Below, one piece after another: positions 53,663 to 63,619 of a stretch of 64,000 nt of DNA. The DNA lies in the NCBI RefSeq assembly GCF_910591885.1, contig NC_063285.1, positions 2,046,001 to 2,110,000 of the forward strand, read 5' to 3'. The notes under the pieces are model-generated. The model did no database searches, was not told where the DNA came from, and was given only the letters and a program-made list of their open reading frames with translations. A program made the position numbers and the translations under genes. The number at the start of each line of letters is the position of its first letter. Within the stretch, counting starts at the first letter, position 1. This stretch comes from Bombus terrestris (lineage: Eukaryota; Arthropoda; Insecta; Hymenoptera; Apidae).

Positions 53663-54369
53663 TAGGGTGAAGACCGAAACCGACAGTGAAGACTGGGACA
53701 AAAAGGATCTGAAAGCAATAAATATAATTTACAGTGCCATCACAAATAGACAATTGAAATATATTAGAGAAGAAAACACGGCGTATGAGATAGTGAAAAA
53801 GTTCAATGAAATGTACTTGAAAGAGTCGACGGCACTACAGATCGTATGCAGAAGGAGATTGGAAAAGATAAGACTTGACAACTACAGTGATTCAGCATCG
53901 TTCTTTAGCGATTTCGAAAAATTAATAAACGAATTAAAATGTGCGGGTGCACAAGTGAGTGAGAGGGAAAAATTAAATTATATGCTGAATACGTTACCCG
54001 AAGAATACAGCTACATAGCGGATATAATAGATGCATTGAAAGAAGAAAATCAAACGGTAGCGTATGTAAAAAATAAAATTGAAATAGCGGAGAAGAAAAA
54101 TAAGTCCAATCGAGGAGAAATGCAATCCAACGCCTTTTCTGCAAAAAAGGAAGGATGCTTCAGATGTGGAAGAGTAGGACACTTTGCGAGAGAGTGTCAA
54201 AATGGCGTCCAAGCGGGAAGCAGTAACAGTTTTTGGCGTGGGTCAACACGTGGTCGCAGCAGAGGAAGAGGAAACAAAGGCAATACGAGCAGGGGATGTG
54301 AAAATTTCCATCGTCAATCAACAACCGGCACGAGCGAGCATGGTAACTCAAAAACAGGCACATGGATAG
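53663..54369 (+). pseudogene. Copia gag, second segment with zinc knuckle
   Basis: It resumes the frame broken at 47348 after the TAGGG duplication: KTETDSEDWDKKDLKAIN, then EMYLKESTALQIVC, NTLPEEYSYIADIIDALKEE and the CCHC knuckle CFRCGRVGHFAREC, then a glycine/arginine/serine-rich tail. It is open to 54369, where a solo LTR interrupts it. The intact knuckle shows that gag was functional until recently. Confidence 0.9.
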
Positions 54370-54678
54370 TGTCACGGTGGTCCCGGGAATACAGCGATAG
54401 GATAATCATATCTCATATACCTTAGCCATCGAAACAATAACTAAGCAGTAATAGGATGCTAATGTAATCGGCATCCAGCGATAACCCCTCCACAGGAACC
54501 AAACCCTTGATATAAAAACCCTCCTAAGTCAATACTCGACATTCTATTCTATTCTGTTATAACATTCTGTATCGTTACTCTGTCAGTTGCTAATAAATTT
54601 TGTAATAACGATCATAATTGAAATACGAGTCTCTCGCCTCTCGTGCGGAACGTGAAGTAATCTCGAATCGACATGCCA
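54370..54678 (+). repeat. Gypsy-type solo LTR (309 bp), target duplication ATAG
   Basis: TGTCACGGTGGTCCCGG to CGACATGCCA. ATAG precedes it (54366-54369) and follows it (54679-54682). It has a TATA-like TTGATATAAAAACC and, near 54557, GTTATAACATTCTGTATCG, linking it to the remnants at 495-705, 8790 and 12475. Removal of LTR plus one ATAG joins gag and protease in frame. A 4-bp duplication fits Ty3/gypsy. Confidence 0.85.
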
Positions 54679-55175
54679 ATAGCAACAGCGCTCGCAGCAC
54701 ACAGCAGTGAGGTGAACGAGATAAGTGCTAATGAAATAATGTGGCTATTAGGTAGCGGTTGTACAGATCACATAATTAATAATGTCAATTATTTTGATAA
54801 ATCTATCGACCTTAAAGAACCGGTAAATATATATTTAGGCGATAATAGATCGATAAAGGCAACAAAAGTAGGGAATGTTATAAGCTATTTTGAAGCATTT
54901 GGAAAGCAAAATAAAATAAATATGAATAATGTTTTTTATGCGAAAGAAATGTCCGCAAACTTGATTAGTTTAGGCAAGTTAACAGATGATAAGAACACGG
55001 TTATTTCAAAAGGAAATATTGCAAAAGTAATAGAAGAGTACAATAAACTTACAGCGGTAGCGGTTAAAGAAAATGGAACATATAGAATGAAAAGTATATT
55101 GAAAGGGAAGGAGCACTTAGCAAACAGTGCCGAACGTATGAGTAAAAAGGAAAGATGGCATAGGATAGGATGCTA
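54679..55175 (+). pseudogene. Copia protease region
   Basis: The plus frame has ALAAHSSEVNEISANEIMW, then LLGSGCTDHIINNVNYF. In copia proteases this site is D-S-G-C-T-x-H; here the aspartate codon is GGT (glycine), so the active site is lost. Then YLGDNRSIKATKVGN and MSANLISLGKL follow. It ends at KKERWHRIG, where a frameshift near 55170 separates it from the integrase (H-x-x-x-GH). Confidence 0.85.
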
Positions 55176-55893
55176 GGACACGTAAATTTTAAATATTTAA
55201 ATATTTTGGGTAAGGAGCAGCTAGTGACTGGTATACCGAATGAATTTGAAAAGGAATTTTTGAAATGTAGGGTGTGCATAGAAAGTAAAATGCATAATTT
55301 ACCATTCAAAAATAATCGAACCAAGGCTAGGGAGATAATGGAAATTATTCATACGGACGTGTGCGGTCCCTTTAAGACTAACGGATTCAATGAAGAGAAA
55401 TATTTCATCTTATTTATCGATGATTATAGTAAAATAGCTAGAATTTATTGTATAAAATCAAAAGATGAGGTCTTTGATTGTTTCGTACAGCTTGTAAATG
55501 AAGCCGAGAATTTAACGAGCAAGAGGTTAAAAATATTGAGATGCAATAATGGAGAAGAACATTTAAATAATCGAATTTATAAATTTGCTAGAGATAAAGG
55601 TATCAGAATAAATAATTGCCCAACCTACGTACATGAATTAAACGGGACAGCGGAAAGGTATAATAGAACAGTGATAGACATGGCACGTTGCTTGTTAGCG
55701 GAAGCGAAAGTATATAAAAGGTACTGGCCGAAAATAGTTTGTACAGCGGTATACTTGAAAAATCGAATACTGGTAAATACTATAGAGAGAAAGATACCTT
55801 TTGAAATATTCTTCGGGAGAAAACCAAGTGTTGAAAATCTACATCTATATGGAAGTAAAGTTTTTGTAAGAAGATCAGAACAAAAAAGAGTTT
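55170..55893 (+). pseudogene. Copia integrase
   Basis: The plus frame begins MLGHVNFKYL, then the zinc cysteines (CRVCIESK), the catalytic core IIHTDVCGPF and FIDDYSKIARIYCIKSKDEV, then LRCNNGEEHLNNR where family members have D-N-G, and HELNGTAERYNRTVIDMARC with the catalytic E. The D-to-N change would inactivate it. It continues to FFGRKPSVENLHLYGSKVFV and is cut at 55893 by a solo LTR. Confidence 0.9.
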
Positions 55894-56330
55894 TGTGGCG
55901 GCGCACGAGCACGGAACTTTCCAACGGCTTCGCGACACAAAGCGCTACATCTTCAAAGCGTAAGGCCGACGCGCCTAATGTGTCATCGATATTCCTATGG
56001 TTCTTCCGCCGAATGTTTGGAAGAATGCACGCGCGGCAACCGCCGCGGTACATCTAATAAACGCGTGTGTAGTAGGGATATCGAAGGGCAACTAAGAAAA
56101 GAATCCGTTCGGTTTCGAACAAGGAGTCATTCTGCCTCCAGCCGCGAAGTGCGAAAGGTTCAGTATCATAGCGACGCAAACACAAGCCGAGACACGCGAT
56201 TATAAACTCTCGATGGTTAATCGTTAAGTGTGAATCGTATGAATTGTTGACTCGTTGATTGTTATAAGTAATAAACTTTTTGTTGAACATCGGAGTATTC
56301 CTTCTGCACCTATCACGACATACCACCTCA
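55894..56330 (+). repeat. Solo LTR (437 bp), target duplication GTTT
   Basis: TGTGGCGGCGCACGAGC to ATACCACCTCA, flanked by GTTT at 55890-55893 and 56331-56334. AATAAAC near 56269 could be its polyadenylation signal. Removing it rejoins the copia frame. Its family is not otherwise represented in the window. Confidence 0.82.
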
Positions 56331-56498
56331 GTTTCTAAATGGGATAAGAAGGCAGACATGGGAATTTTGTTAAGATATAGTGAAGTAGGTTACAGAGTAT
56401 TATTAGGTGGGAAAATAACAGTAGCTAGACGTGTAGAGGTCATAGAAACAGACACAAAATGTGTCGGTTTTATGGAGAATTCATTCGATAAAGATAAC
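56331..56498 (+). pseudogene. Copia pol, segment after integrase
   Basis: Plus frame SKWDKKADMGILLRYSEVGY, then KITVARRVEVIETD, the conserved segment between integrase and RT of copia pol. It is cut by BEL/Pao B after the ATAAC target site. Confidence 0.85.
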
Positions 56499-57159
56499 TG
56501 TTACGCCACGAGGTTTAACACAGGCTGTATTTTCTAACCGTCACTCGCGGCCCTACAATGTCTCAGTCAGATCGTCTTATCTGACCGCCGGATCATATAC
56601 AATGTATCGACGAGCGCATAGCTGTTGCCAAGCAGCGAGTTCTCGAAACGTCGAATTTGGTCCGTTACGTTTTCCACGCAAGAGCGGACATACGTGATCA
56701 TAGGCGCGAACGGTGGCGTGACCTAAGGATGGTGGGGGTCGTCTTAAAGATGAGACAAAGAAATCATCCAAAGTCGATCAGTTCCTTGTGACGCGTCGAA
56801 CATTACACATTGCCAAACATTCGCTTATTCTGTTAAGTATCATATCGTGCTACGTCCACCAAGAGACTAACTTCAAGTGTAAGAGCCTTGCTCGATACTG
56901 TATACATTTACATTATCTGCGTGCGATAAAGTTGTTAATTGTTTATATCTTTTCAATCGTGTAGACTAGTTGTTGGAAATATAAATTTTAACTCTGTGAG
57001 TCACAGTGTTATCATACCTGAATCACCCCTATTATCTTAATCGAAATACGGGGATCGAACTATTCGTGGTGTCGATCATTTTAATCGTAACGGGAATTTA
57101 CGACTCCCGTTGGCGCGTATTCTAACGACCGCGCCTCCCCGCGATAGCTCGAAAATACA
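56499..57159 (+). repeat. BEL/Pao B 5' LTR (661 bp)
   Basis: TGTTACGCCACGAGGT to GCTCGAAAATACA. The copy at 62959 has a constant offset of 6460. Confidence 0.96.
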
Positions 57160-57401
57160 AGGTCCTTCGAGCCGGATCACGTGCCACCAAAGAAGTGTAC
57201 TGACCAGTGACTATACAGTGTCACGTGAAATCCACACTCCAACATCTTAGTCAACTGACCAAAGGAGCCGCCACCGGAGAGGAACACCTCCTTCGTTCAG
57301 CATCTACACGAGACCACACCACACTGTAGCGAGTAAAAAACGACTCTCAGATCAACGCCCATTTGATCAAGGTAAGATCGTTCCTACCATTAACACCAAA
57401 C
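57160..57401 (+). other. BEL/Pao B primer site and leader
   Basis: AGGTCCTTCGAGCCGGATC directly follows the LTR. It equals the tRNA-Tyr primer site of element A except that the first base is A instead of T. The leader runs to the gag ATG at 57402. Confidence 0.7.
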
Positions 57402-58970
57402 ATGGCTCAACCTGACTCGATCAGCACATTGAGGCGGAGACGCAGCGGCCTCGCCAACCGCTTTACAATCACGAAACGCCAACTCGATGAATACGAAGAG
57501 TCTGGTCAAGTAAACAACGGTTACTTAGTATCTTGCCGTCAAGCGTTCGACGACATCTGGAAGAAGTTAGTCGCGGTTCAAGACGAGTTAAAAGGGTTAG
57601 ATGAAGGGGAAGTCGGTCGGGCCGCCGCGTTGTATCAAGAGAAGCTGGAGATTGACGTACGGTTCACAGGTCTCCTTGATAAAATACCCGCACCAAACCC
57701 CTCGCCAACTAAAACGCGCGATTCAGGCGTGAAGCCCGAGCCGACATCACTCACCCTACCAGAGGTCCGCGCTCCTCAGTTCGACGGTGCCCTCGAGAAC
57801 TGGACCTATTTTTATGACACGTTCTCATCCACGGTAGATCGCAATGAAAATTTAACAAATGTCCAGAAATTTCAATATCTACGCGCAGCTATCACTGGAC
57901 GGGCCGCACGGAGCATCCAATCATTGGAACCCACAGATGCCAACTACCCCATCGCGCTTAACACATTGAAGGAGAAATTCAATTGCCCCCTCCGGATCTG
58001 TATGCGCCATTGGGAATTGATGCGCGGTTATCCCGAAATAGAAAAGGAAACTCCTGAAGCCATTGAGGATTTGATGGAAACCATCAGCGTAAATCTCAAA
58101 GCGCTCGAAAGATTAGGACAGTCGGTAACTTCAGATGTAGTACTGATCGAGTTGATCGCGTCAAAATTGCCTGCGTCCAGTATGCGTAAATGGCAACGTA
58201 CGTTGCCAAATCAGGAAGTACCTTCCTACCATCAGCTGATGGAATTCCTAAAAACACGAGCCAACGGGAATCAGCTCCTCTCTAAAGTAACGAAAACAAA
58301 GGAGTCACCCCCCAAACCTCCTCGTCGCCGATATAACCTACCACGTGGACGAACCTATGCCACAACCAGCAGGGCGCTGGTGTGTCCGACCTGCGACGGA
58401 CCCCACAAACTCAGAGACTGTAAGGTTTTCAAAGCCAAATCAACCATAGAACGTCTTCAACTCGTAAAAATGGCATCGCTGTGTACAAACTGTCTAGGCA
58501 ACGGACATTCGATAACACAGTGCACCGCGCGTTCGTGTCATATCTGCGGGCGACGACATCATACGTACCTACATCGAGAACAAATACAAGAAAATCCTCG
58601 GTCGTCCTGCGGTCGGTCGTCAAAGGGTCGGTCGCCAAGCATTCAGTCGTCGGATAGTTGTTCATCGAGCGGTCGGGCGTCGGGCAATCGTTCATCGAGC
58701 GGTCGGTCGTGGTCAGACAGTCGTTCATCAAGCGGTCGATCGTCGGGAGGTCGTTCATCGTACAAACGATCCTCTCATGGACAATCGCCATCCGGATCAT
58801 CGAAGCCGCGTTCGGTCCACCATTCGAGACGACCCGCCAAACATTCAAATAACCCTACACCTTCGGCCCCAAGCGATACGAAAGCTCACACTTCGTATGA
58901 GTCACGCGCATCACGGACCAAGGGTAATGTCCCAGAGTCCGCGTCCAAAACCCACCCAGGTCAAAACTGA
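57402..58970 (+). CDS. BEL/Pao B gag protein
   Basis: Structural gag of 522 residues from MAQPDSISTLRRRRSGL. An in-frame TTG upstream at 57363 is not used in the homologous element A, whose gag starts at the corresponding methionine. It has FDGALENWTYFYDTFSSTVD and PEAIEDLMETISVNLKALER, then three zinc clusters: C328-C331 (CPTCDGPHKLRDC), C361 (CTNCLGNGHSITQC) and CHICGRRHHTYLH. A tail of about 100 residues is rich in Ser-Arg/Ser-Gly repeats (GRSSSGRS-like), unlike element A. The frame ends at UGA 58968-58970, immediately followed by CUAG, with pol open in the same frame. Nucleic-acid binding and particle assembly are the expected roles. Confidence 0.9.
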   Translation: MAQPDSISTLRRRRSGLANRFTITKRQLDEYEESGQVNNGYLVSCRQAFDDIWKKLVAVQDELKGLDEGEVGRAAALYQEKLEIDVRFTGLLDKIPAPNPSPTKTRDSGVKPEPTSLTLPEVRAPQFDGALENWTYFYDTFSSTVDRNENLTNVQKFQYLRAAITGRAARSIQSLEPTDANYPIALNTLKEKFNCPLRICMRHWELMRGYPEIEKETPEAIEDLMETISVNLKALERLGQSVTSDVVLIELIASKLPASSMRKWQRTLPNQEVPSYHQLMEFLKTRANGNQLLSKVTKTKESPPKPPRRRYNLPRGRTYATTSRALVCPTCDGPHKLRDCKVFKAKSTIERLQLVKMASLCTNCLGNGHSITQCTARSCHICGRRHHTYLHREQIQENPRSSCGRSSKGRSPSIQSSDSCSSSGRASGNRSSSGRSWSDSRSSSGRSSGGRSSYKRSSHGQSPSGSSKPRSVHHSRRPAKHSNNPTPSAPSDTKAHTSYESRASRTKGNVPESASKTHPGQN

Positions 58971-58974
58971 CTAG
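58968..58974 (+). promoter_or_regulatory. UGA-CUAG candidate stop-readthrough site between gag and pol
   Basis: Gag ends AAC TGA CTAG, and the frame after the stop is open without a break into pol. UGA followed by CUA(G) is the best-known leaky stop context in animal and viral genes. No frameshift would be required to make Gag-Pol. Confidence 0.6.
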
Positions 58975-61900
58975 ACAAACGGGCCGCAAAGGAAGGGACC
59001 GAAACGACACATATATCTCTAGACGTTACGCCGCATCATGATCTGCTGGTCACAACACAGATCGATGTGCTAGACAAGAGGGCATCTCCAATTCGAGCCA
59101 GAGCACTGCTAGATACTGGCTCTAGTATGAATTTCATGACTGAGAAATTCGCAAACTCCCTCGGTATAAAACGAAAGAGATGTTCGGTCCCAATCGGAGC
59201 CCTCGACGACTTAACCACTATCGCAAGGAGCCAACTAACGACCACCATTGTTTCTACGGATGGCAAATATGAACGCACAGCAACGTTTTTAGTAATCCCA
59301 ACAATATCATCGGCAGTCCCAGACCATCCAATCGATCGGTCCGCTCTCCAGATACCCAAAAATCTAAAATTAGCCGATCCAACATTTCACATACCAAGCC
59401 CTATCGAAATATTACTAAGCTCGGGACCAACGTTAGCCTCATTATGTGTCGGGCAGATTAAAATACCACAATCCATCGATACTGAGTTATGTTTGCAAAA
59501 AACTCGCTTCGGTTGGGTTATCGGGGGGAGCCCATCCACGCAATCGGGCACACATTCGTTTCACATTACCACAGCCGATCTACAAACGGATCTCTCGCGA
59601 TTCTGGGAAATCGACGAGGGACCATCCACTACACATTTATCAGAATCGGAATTACAGTGCGAAGAACATTTCCGTAACCATGTCCGACGCAACAAGGAAG
59701 GGCGATATATCGTCGCCCTGCCCTTCAACGAGAAGCTTCCCACACTTGGGACATCAAAGTCCGTTGCAATGAGTAGACTCGCCGCTCTTTCTCGCCGGTT
59801 CCAACGCGATAAGCAATTCGAAGCCGCGTACAACACGGTGATCCAAGAATATTTAGACTTAGGTCATATGACCAAGATTCCGCACACTCAGCCCTCAAAT
59901 AATGGTTACTATTTGCCGCATCATGGCGTGATAAAGGAATCGAGCAACACCACTAAACTCCGGGTAGTGTTCGATGGATCAGCAATCAGCACCACCGGAG
60001 TTTCTCTCAACGACACTCTGCATACCGGACCCAAACTCCAAGAAGATCTGGTTGAAATTCTGCTGAGATTCCGATCACACCAGTATGTCCTAACGGGTGA
60101 CATCGAGAAGATGTATCGACAAATTCTCGTACGCCCAGACGATCGTAAATATCAGCTGATTCTATGGCGCAATTCCAACGGGGAAATCGATACTTATCAG
60201 CTCAACACCGTGACCTTCGGACTATCAGCTGCCCCATATTTAGCACTCCGCTGCCTGAAACAACTAGCAGAAGACGAAGGAGATCGATTTCTGCGAGCGT
60301 CATCGGTTGTACAGCGTGATTTCTATGTCGACGACGCCCTCACCGGGGCCGATACAAAGGAAGAGTTAATAGCGGTACGACACGAACTCACGGACCTTCT
60401 CAGATCGGGCGGCTTAAACATCCGTGAATGGGCATCTAACGATAAGGACATACTGCGTGGACTATCCGAGAAAGATACAAATCGAACACTACAATTGGGT
60501 GAGTCACAGACATTGAAAACTCTAGGTATCTATTGGAATTCCCAGGATGACACAATACTATACTCAGTTGCACCCACAGCGACCATCACCCGTGTCACAA
60601 AGCGATCAATAAGTTCGGTGATAGCCCGAATTTATGATCCACTAGGATTGCTCGCGCCAGTGATTGTCAGAGCCAAAATATTGCTTCAACGCGTCTGGGC
60701 ATTAAAACTAGACTGGGATGAATCCTTGCCATCCGAGTTGCATACAGAATGGGACCGATACTATATCCAACTACCCTTGCTTAGTGATACTCGATTTCCT
60801 CGCAAAACGGTGGTCAAGGCAGCTACTCAGATAGAACTACACGGTTTTTGCGACGCCAGTGAAAAGGCATACGGGGCATGTATATATCTGCGCAGTCGCA
60901 GCTCGGATGGACGTATCGAAACCCAACTACTCACCGCGCGATCAAAGGTCGCGCCGCTAAAATCCCTGACAATCCCAAGACTCGAATTAAGCGGAGCATT
61001 GCTCCTCACCTCGCTAATGTCCATGGTAAAGACTTCCCTCACTATAGACGTTTCTCGAATAGTTTATTGGACAGATTCGACTATCGTGCTCCAGTGGATC
61101 AAGTCCTCGCCACATACATTAAAAACATTCGTAGCGAACCGCGTGGCCGAGATCCAAGCGAAAACCAACATCGCCGATTGGCGGCATGTGCCTACGGATG
61201 ACAACCCAGCGGATCTGATCTCCCGAGGGCAGGCTCCCAAGGAATTCCTGCGTCCAAACATCTGGAAACACGGACCCGAATGGCTCAAGCAGCAGCCGGA
61301 GAACTGGCCGATCTGGATCCCTACACCGTCGGGGGACATCCCGGAACAGAAAAAAACGATCTGTCTAACGACGAATAACAACGATAACCCCCTCCTCCAC
61401 CGATACTCGTCCTGGACCAGACTAATCAGAGTCGTCGCTTGGTGTCTTCGATGGAAACATAAACAACACCTAGCTGCCCATCTAACAACAGACGAATTAA
61501 CCAGGGCTCACAACAGGGTGATCAAAATCATACAATCCGGTCATTTTGCGACGGAAATTCGGACACTACAGAAAGATCGAAGCAGGGACGTTGGAGGAAA
61601 ACTACAGCCATTAAATCCCTTCCTCGACGAAGATGGGATATTACGAGTCGGAGGACGACTAACCAACTCTTCTATACCCTTCAATCAAAAACACCCCATT
61701 ATATTGCCCAAAGCATCTGTTACAGAGCTCATCATAGACCAGGAGCATCGGAAAAACCACCACACCGGGACACAAGCTACCCTGTACGCGGTAAGATTGC
61801 GCTATTGGCCGATCGACGGTCGTAGCCAAGTGTGGCGTACCATTAAAAGGTGCGTCCGCTGCTGCAGAGCCAACCCGCCGCCAGTGGAATATTTGATGGG

Positions 61901-62912
61901 TGATTTGCCAGAGGCGCGCATTACCGAATCGCGTCCGTTTACGAACGTCGGAATCGACTACTGCGGCCCATTCTACATCAAGGAGAGGAGGGATCGCAAC
62001 CGACGTAAAATAAAAATATACGCTGCCATATTCGTTTGTCTAGCAACCAAGGCTGTCCACATAGAGCTAGTCAGCGATCTAACCACCGACGCTTTCCTAG
62101 CCGCCTTACGTCGATTCATTTCGCGGCGAGGACATTGCGCAACCATCCTTACCGACAATGGCACCAATTTCGTCGTGGCCAACCGGGAGCTGCAAGAACT
62201 CCGGACCCTATTGCAGTCTGACGACCACAAGGAGAGGGTACAGACTTTTCTCGCCGACCGACAGATCCAATGGCGTTTCAACCCTCCAAACTCACCACAC
62301 TTTGGCGGTTTATGGGAAGCCGCGGTGAAATCCTTCAAGCGCCATCTCATCCGCGTCGTCGGCACGGAACTCTTGACCTTTGAGCACCTTCATACTCTTG
62401 TGGTTGAAATTGAAGCCATCCTTAATTCACGCCCACTGACTCCCATATCATCCGATCCGAAAGATCCCCCTGTCCTCACTCCCGGTCATTTTCTAATCGG
62501 TGACACACTCACGAATTTACGGGAGCGTGATTTCAGGACAGTTCCATCAGGGCGGCTATCAAGTTGGCAGCGCATCCACCAGATCAAACAGCAGTTCTGG
62601 AGCAGATGGCATCGAGAGTACCTCAACGAGCTAACCCGCCGCAATAAATGGGATAAGGGCAAACATGATATCCGAGAAGGCACCGTAGTAGTTCTCAGGG
62701 AGGATAACGTACCATCCATGCAATGGCCTTTGGGCCGCGTGATCAAGGTCCATCCAGGAGTCGACGGAATCATACGGACCGCCACCGTGCAGACGGCAAC
62801 AACTACCCTGGATCGTGGCGTCAAAAGACTGGTCCCCTTACCCATTCACCCAGATCCAGACGAGTCCGACCACCCACACGGAGCCAAGGAGATTCGCCAG
62901 CGACGCAACTGA
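58971..62912 (+). CDS. BEL/Pao B pol polyprotein: protease, RT, RNase H, integrase
   Basis: Open from the codon after the gag UGA to 62912. The aspartic protease site is ALLDTGSSMNFMTEKF. RT has KLRVVFDGSA, TGDIEKMYRQILV, TFGLSAAPYLALRC and FYVDD (tat at 60324). RNase H has HGFCDASEKAYGACIYL, TIPRLELSGALLL and YWTDSTIVLQW. Integrase has the H/C zinc region (HHTGTQATLYAVR, RCVRCCRANPPP), GIDYCGPFYI, LTDNGTNFV and FGGLWEAAVKSFKRH as its D, D, E residues, then LTPGHFLIGD. This domain order without env is typical of BEL/Pao. All catalytic residues are present. It is probably translated as Gag-Pol by readthrough; there is no ATG right after the stop. The last ~230 bases are almost identical to element A. 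Confidence 0.95.
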   Translation, partial: LDKRAAKEGTETTHISLDVTPHHDLLVTTQIDVLDKRASPIRARALLDTGSSMNFMTEKFANSLGIKRKRCSVPIGALDDLTTIARSQLTTTIVSTDGKYERTATFLVIPTISSAVPDHPIDRSALQIPKNLKLADPTFHIPSPIEILLSSGPTLASLCVGQIKIPQSIDTELCLQKTRFGWVIGGSPSTQSGTHSFHITTADLQTDLSRFWEIDEGPSTTHLSESELQCEEHFRNHVRRNKEGRYIVALPFNEKLPTLGTSKSVAMSRLAALSRRFQRDKQFEAAYNTVIQEYLDLGHMTKIPHTQPSNNGYYLPHHGVIKESSNTTKLRVVFDGSAISTTGVSLNDTLHTGPKLQEDLVEILLRFRSHQYVLTGDIEKMYRQILVRPDDRKYQLILWRNSNGEIDTYQLNTVTFGLSAAPYLALRCLKQLAEDEGDRFLRASSVVQRDFYVDDALTGADTKEELIAVRHELTDLLRSGGLNIREWASNDKDILRGLSEKDTNRTLQLGESQTLKTLGIYWNSQDDTILYSVAPTATITRVTKRSISSVIARIYDPLGLLAPVIVRAKILLQRVWALKLDWDESLPSELHTEWDRYYIQLPLLSDTRFPRKTVVKAATQIELHGFCDASEKAYGACIYLRSRSSDGRIETQLLTARSKVAPLKSLTIPRLELSGALLLTSLMSMVKTSLTIDVSRIVYWTDSTIVLQWIKSSPHTLKTFVANRVAEIQAKTNIADWRHVPTDDNPADLISRGQAPKEFLRPNIWKHGPEWLKQQPENWPIWIPTPSGDIPEQKKTICLTTNNNDNPLLHRYSSWTRLIRVVAWCLRWKHKQHLAAHLTTDELTRAHNRVIKIIQSGHFATEIRTLQKDRSRDVGGKLQPLNPFLDEDGILRVGGRLTNSSIPFNQKHPIILPKASVTELIIDQEHRKNHHTGTQATLYAVRLRYWPIDGRSQVWRTIKRCVRCCRANPPPVEYLMGDLPEARITESRPFTNVGIDYCGPFYIKERRDRNRRKIKIYAAIFVCLATKAVHIELVSDLTTDAFLAALRRFISRRGHCATILTDNGTNFVVANRELQELRTLLQSDDHKERVQTFLADRQIQWRFNPPNSPHFGGLWEAAVKSFKRHLIRVVGTELLTFEHLHTLVVEIEAILNSRPLTPISSDPKDPPVLTPGHFLIGDTLTNLRERDFRTVPSGRLSSWQRIHQIKQQFWSRWHREYLNELTRRNKWDKGKHDIREGTVVVLREDNVPSMQWPLGRVIKVHPGVDGIIRTATVQTATTTLDRGVKRLVPLPIHPDPDESDHPHGAKEIRQRRN

Positions 62913-62948
62913 CTCCACACCATATCATTTGATCGGTACCCTCTCAAC

Positions 62949-62958
62949 GGGGGGAGGA
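62949..62958 (+). other. Polypurine tract of BEL/Pao B
   Basis: GGGGGGAGGA directly before the 3' LTR, the primer for plus-strand DNA; the same tract precedes the 3' LTR of element A. Confidence 0.85.
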
Positions 62959-63619
62959 TGTTACGCCACGAGGTTTAACACAGGCTGTATTTTCTAACCG
63001 TCACTCGCGGCCCTACAATGTCTCAGTCAGATCGTCTTATCTGACCGCCGGATCATATACAATGTATCGACGAGCGCATAGCTGTTGCCAAGCAGCGAGT
63101 TCTCGAAACGTCGAATTTGGTCCGTTACGTTTTCCACGCAAGAGCGGACATACGTGATCATAGGCGCGAACGGTGGCGTGACCTAAGGATGGTGGGGGTC
63201 GTCTTAAAGATGAGACAAAGAAATCATCCAAAGTCGATCAGTTCCTTGTGACGCGTCGAACATTACACATTGCCAAACATTCGCTTATTCTGTTAAGTAT
63301 CATATCGTGCTACGTCCACCAAGAGACTAACTTCAAGTGTAAGAGCCTTGCTCGATACTGTATACATTTACATTATCTGCGTGCGATAAAGTTGTTAATT
63401 GTTTATATCTTTTCAATCGTGTAGACTAGTTGTTGGAAATATAAATTTTAACTCTGTGAGTCACAGTGTTATCATACCTGAATCACCCCTATTATCTTAA
63501 TCGAAATACGGGGATCGAACTATTCGTGGTGTCGATCATTTTAATCGTAACGGGAATTTACGACTCCCGTTGGCGCGTATTCTAACGACCGCGCCTCCCC
63601 GCGATAGCTCGAAAATACA
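62959..63619 (+). repeat. BEL/Pao B 3' LTR (661 bp)
   Basis: Same length and, by eye, the same sequence as 56499-57159; followed by the ATAAC duplication. Confidence 0.96.

Larger units (their letters stand above)
56499..63619 (+). mobile_element. BEL/Pao element B, recent and apparently complete
   Basis: 7121 bp with two 661-bp LTRs (56499-57159, 62959-63619) that look identical by eye, flanked by ATAAC (56494-56498, 63620-63624). The order is LTR, tRNA-Tyr-type primer site, gag, UGA, pol (protease, RT, RNase H, integrase), polypurine tract, LTR. All reading frames are open. It is the best candidate for an active LTR element in the window. Confidence 0.96.
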
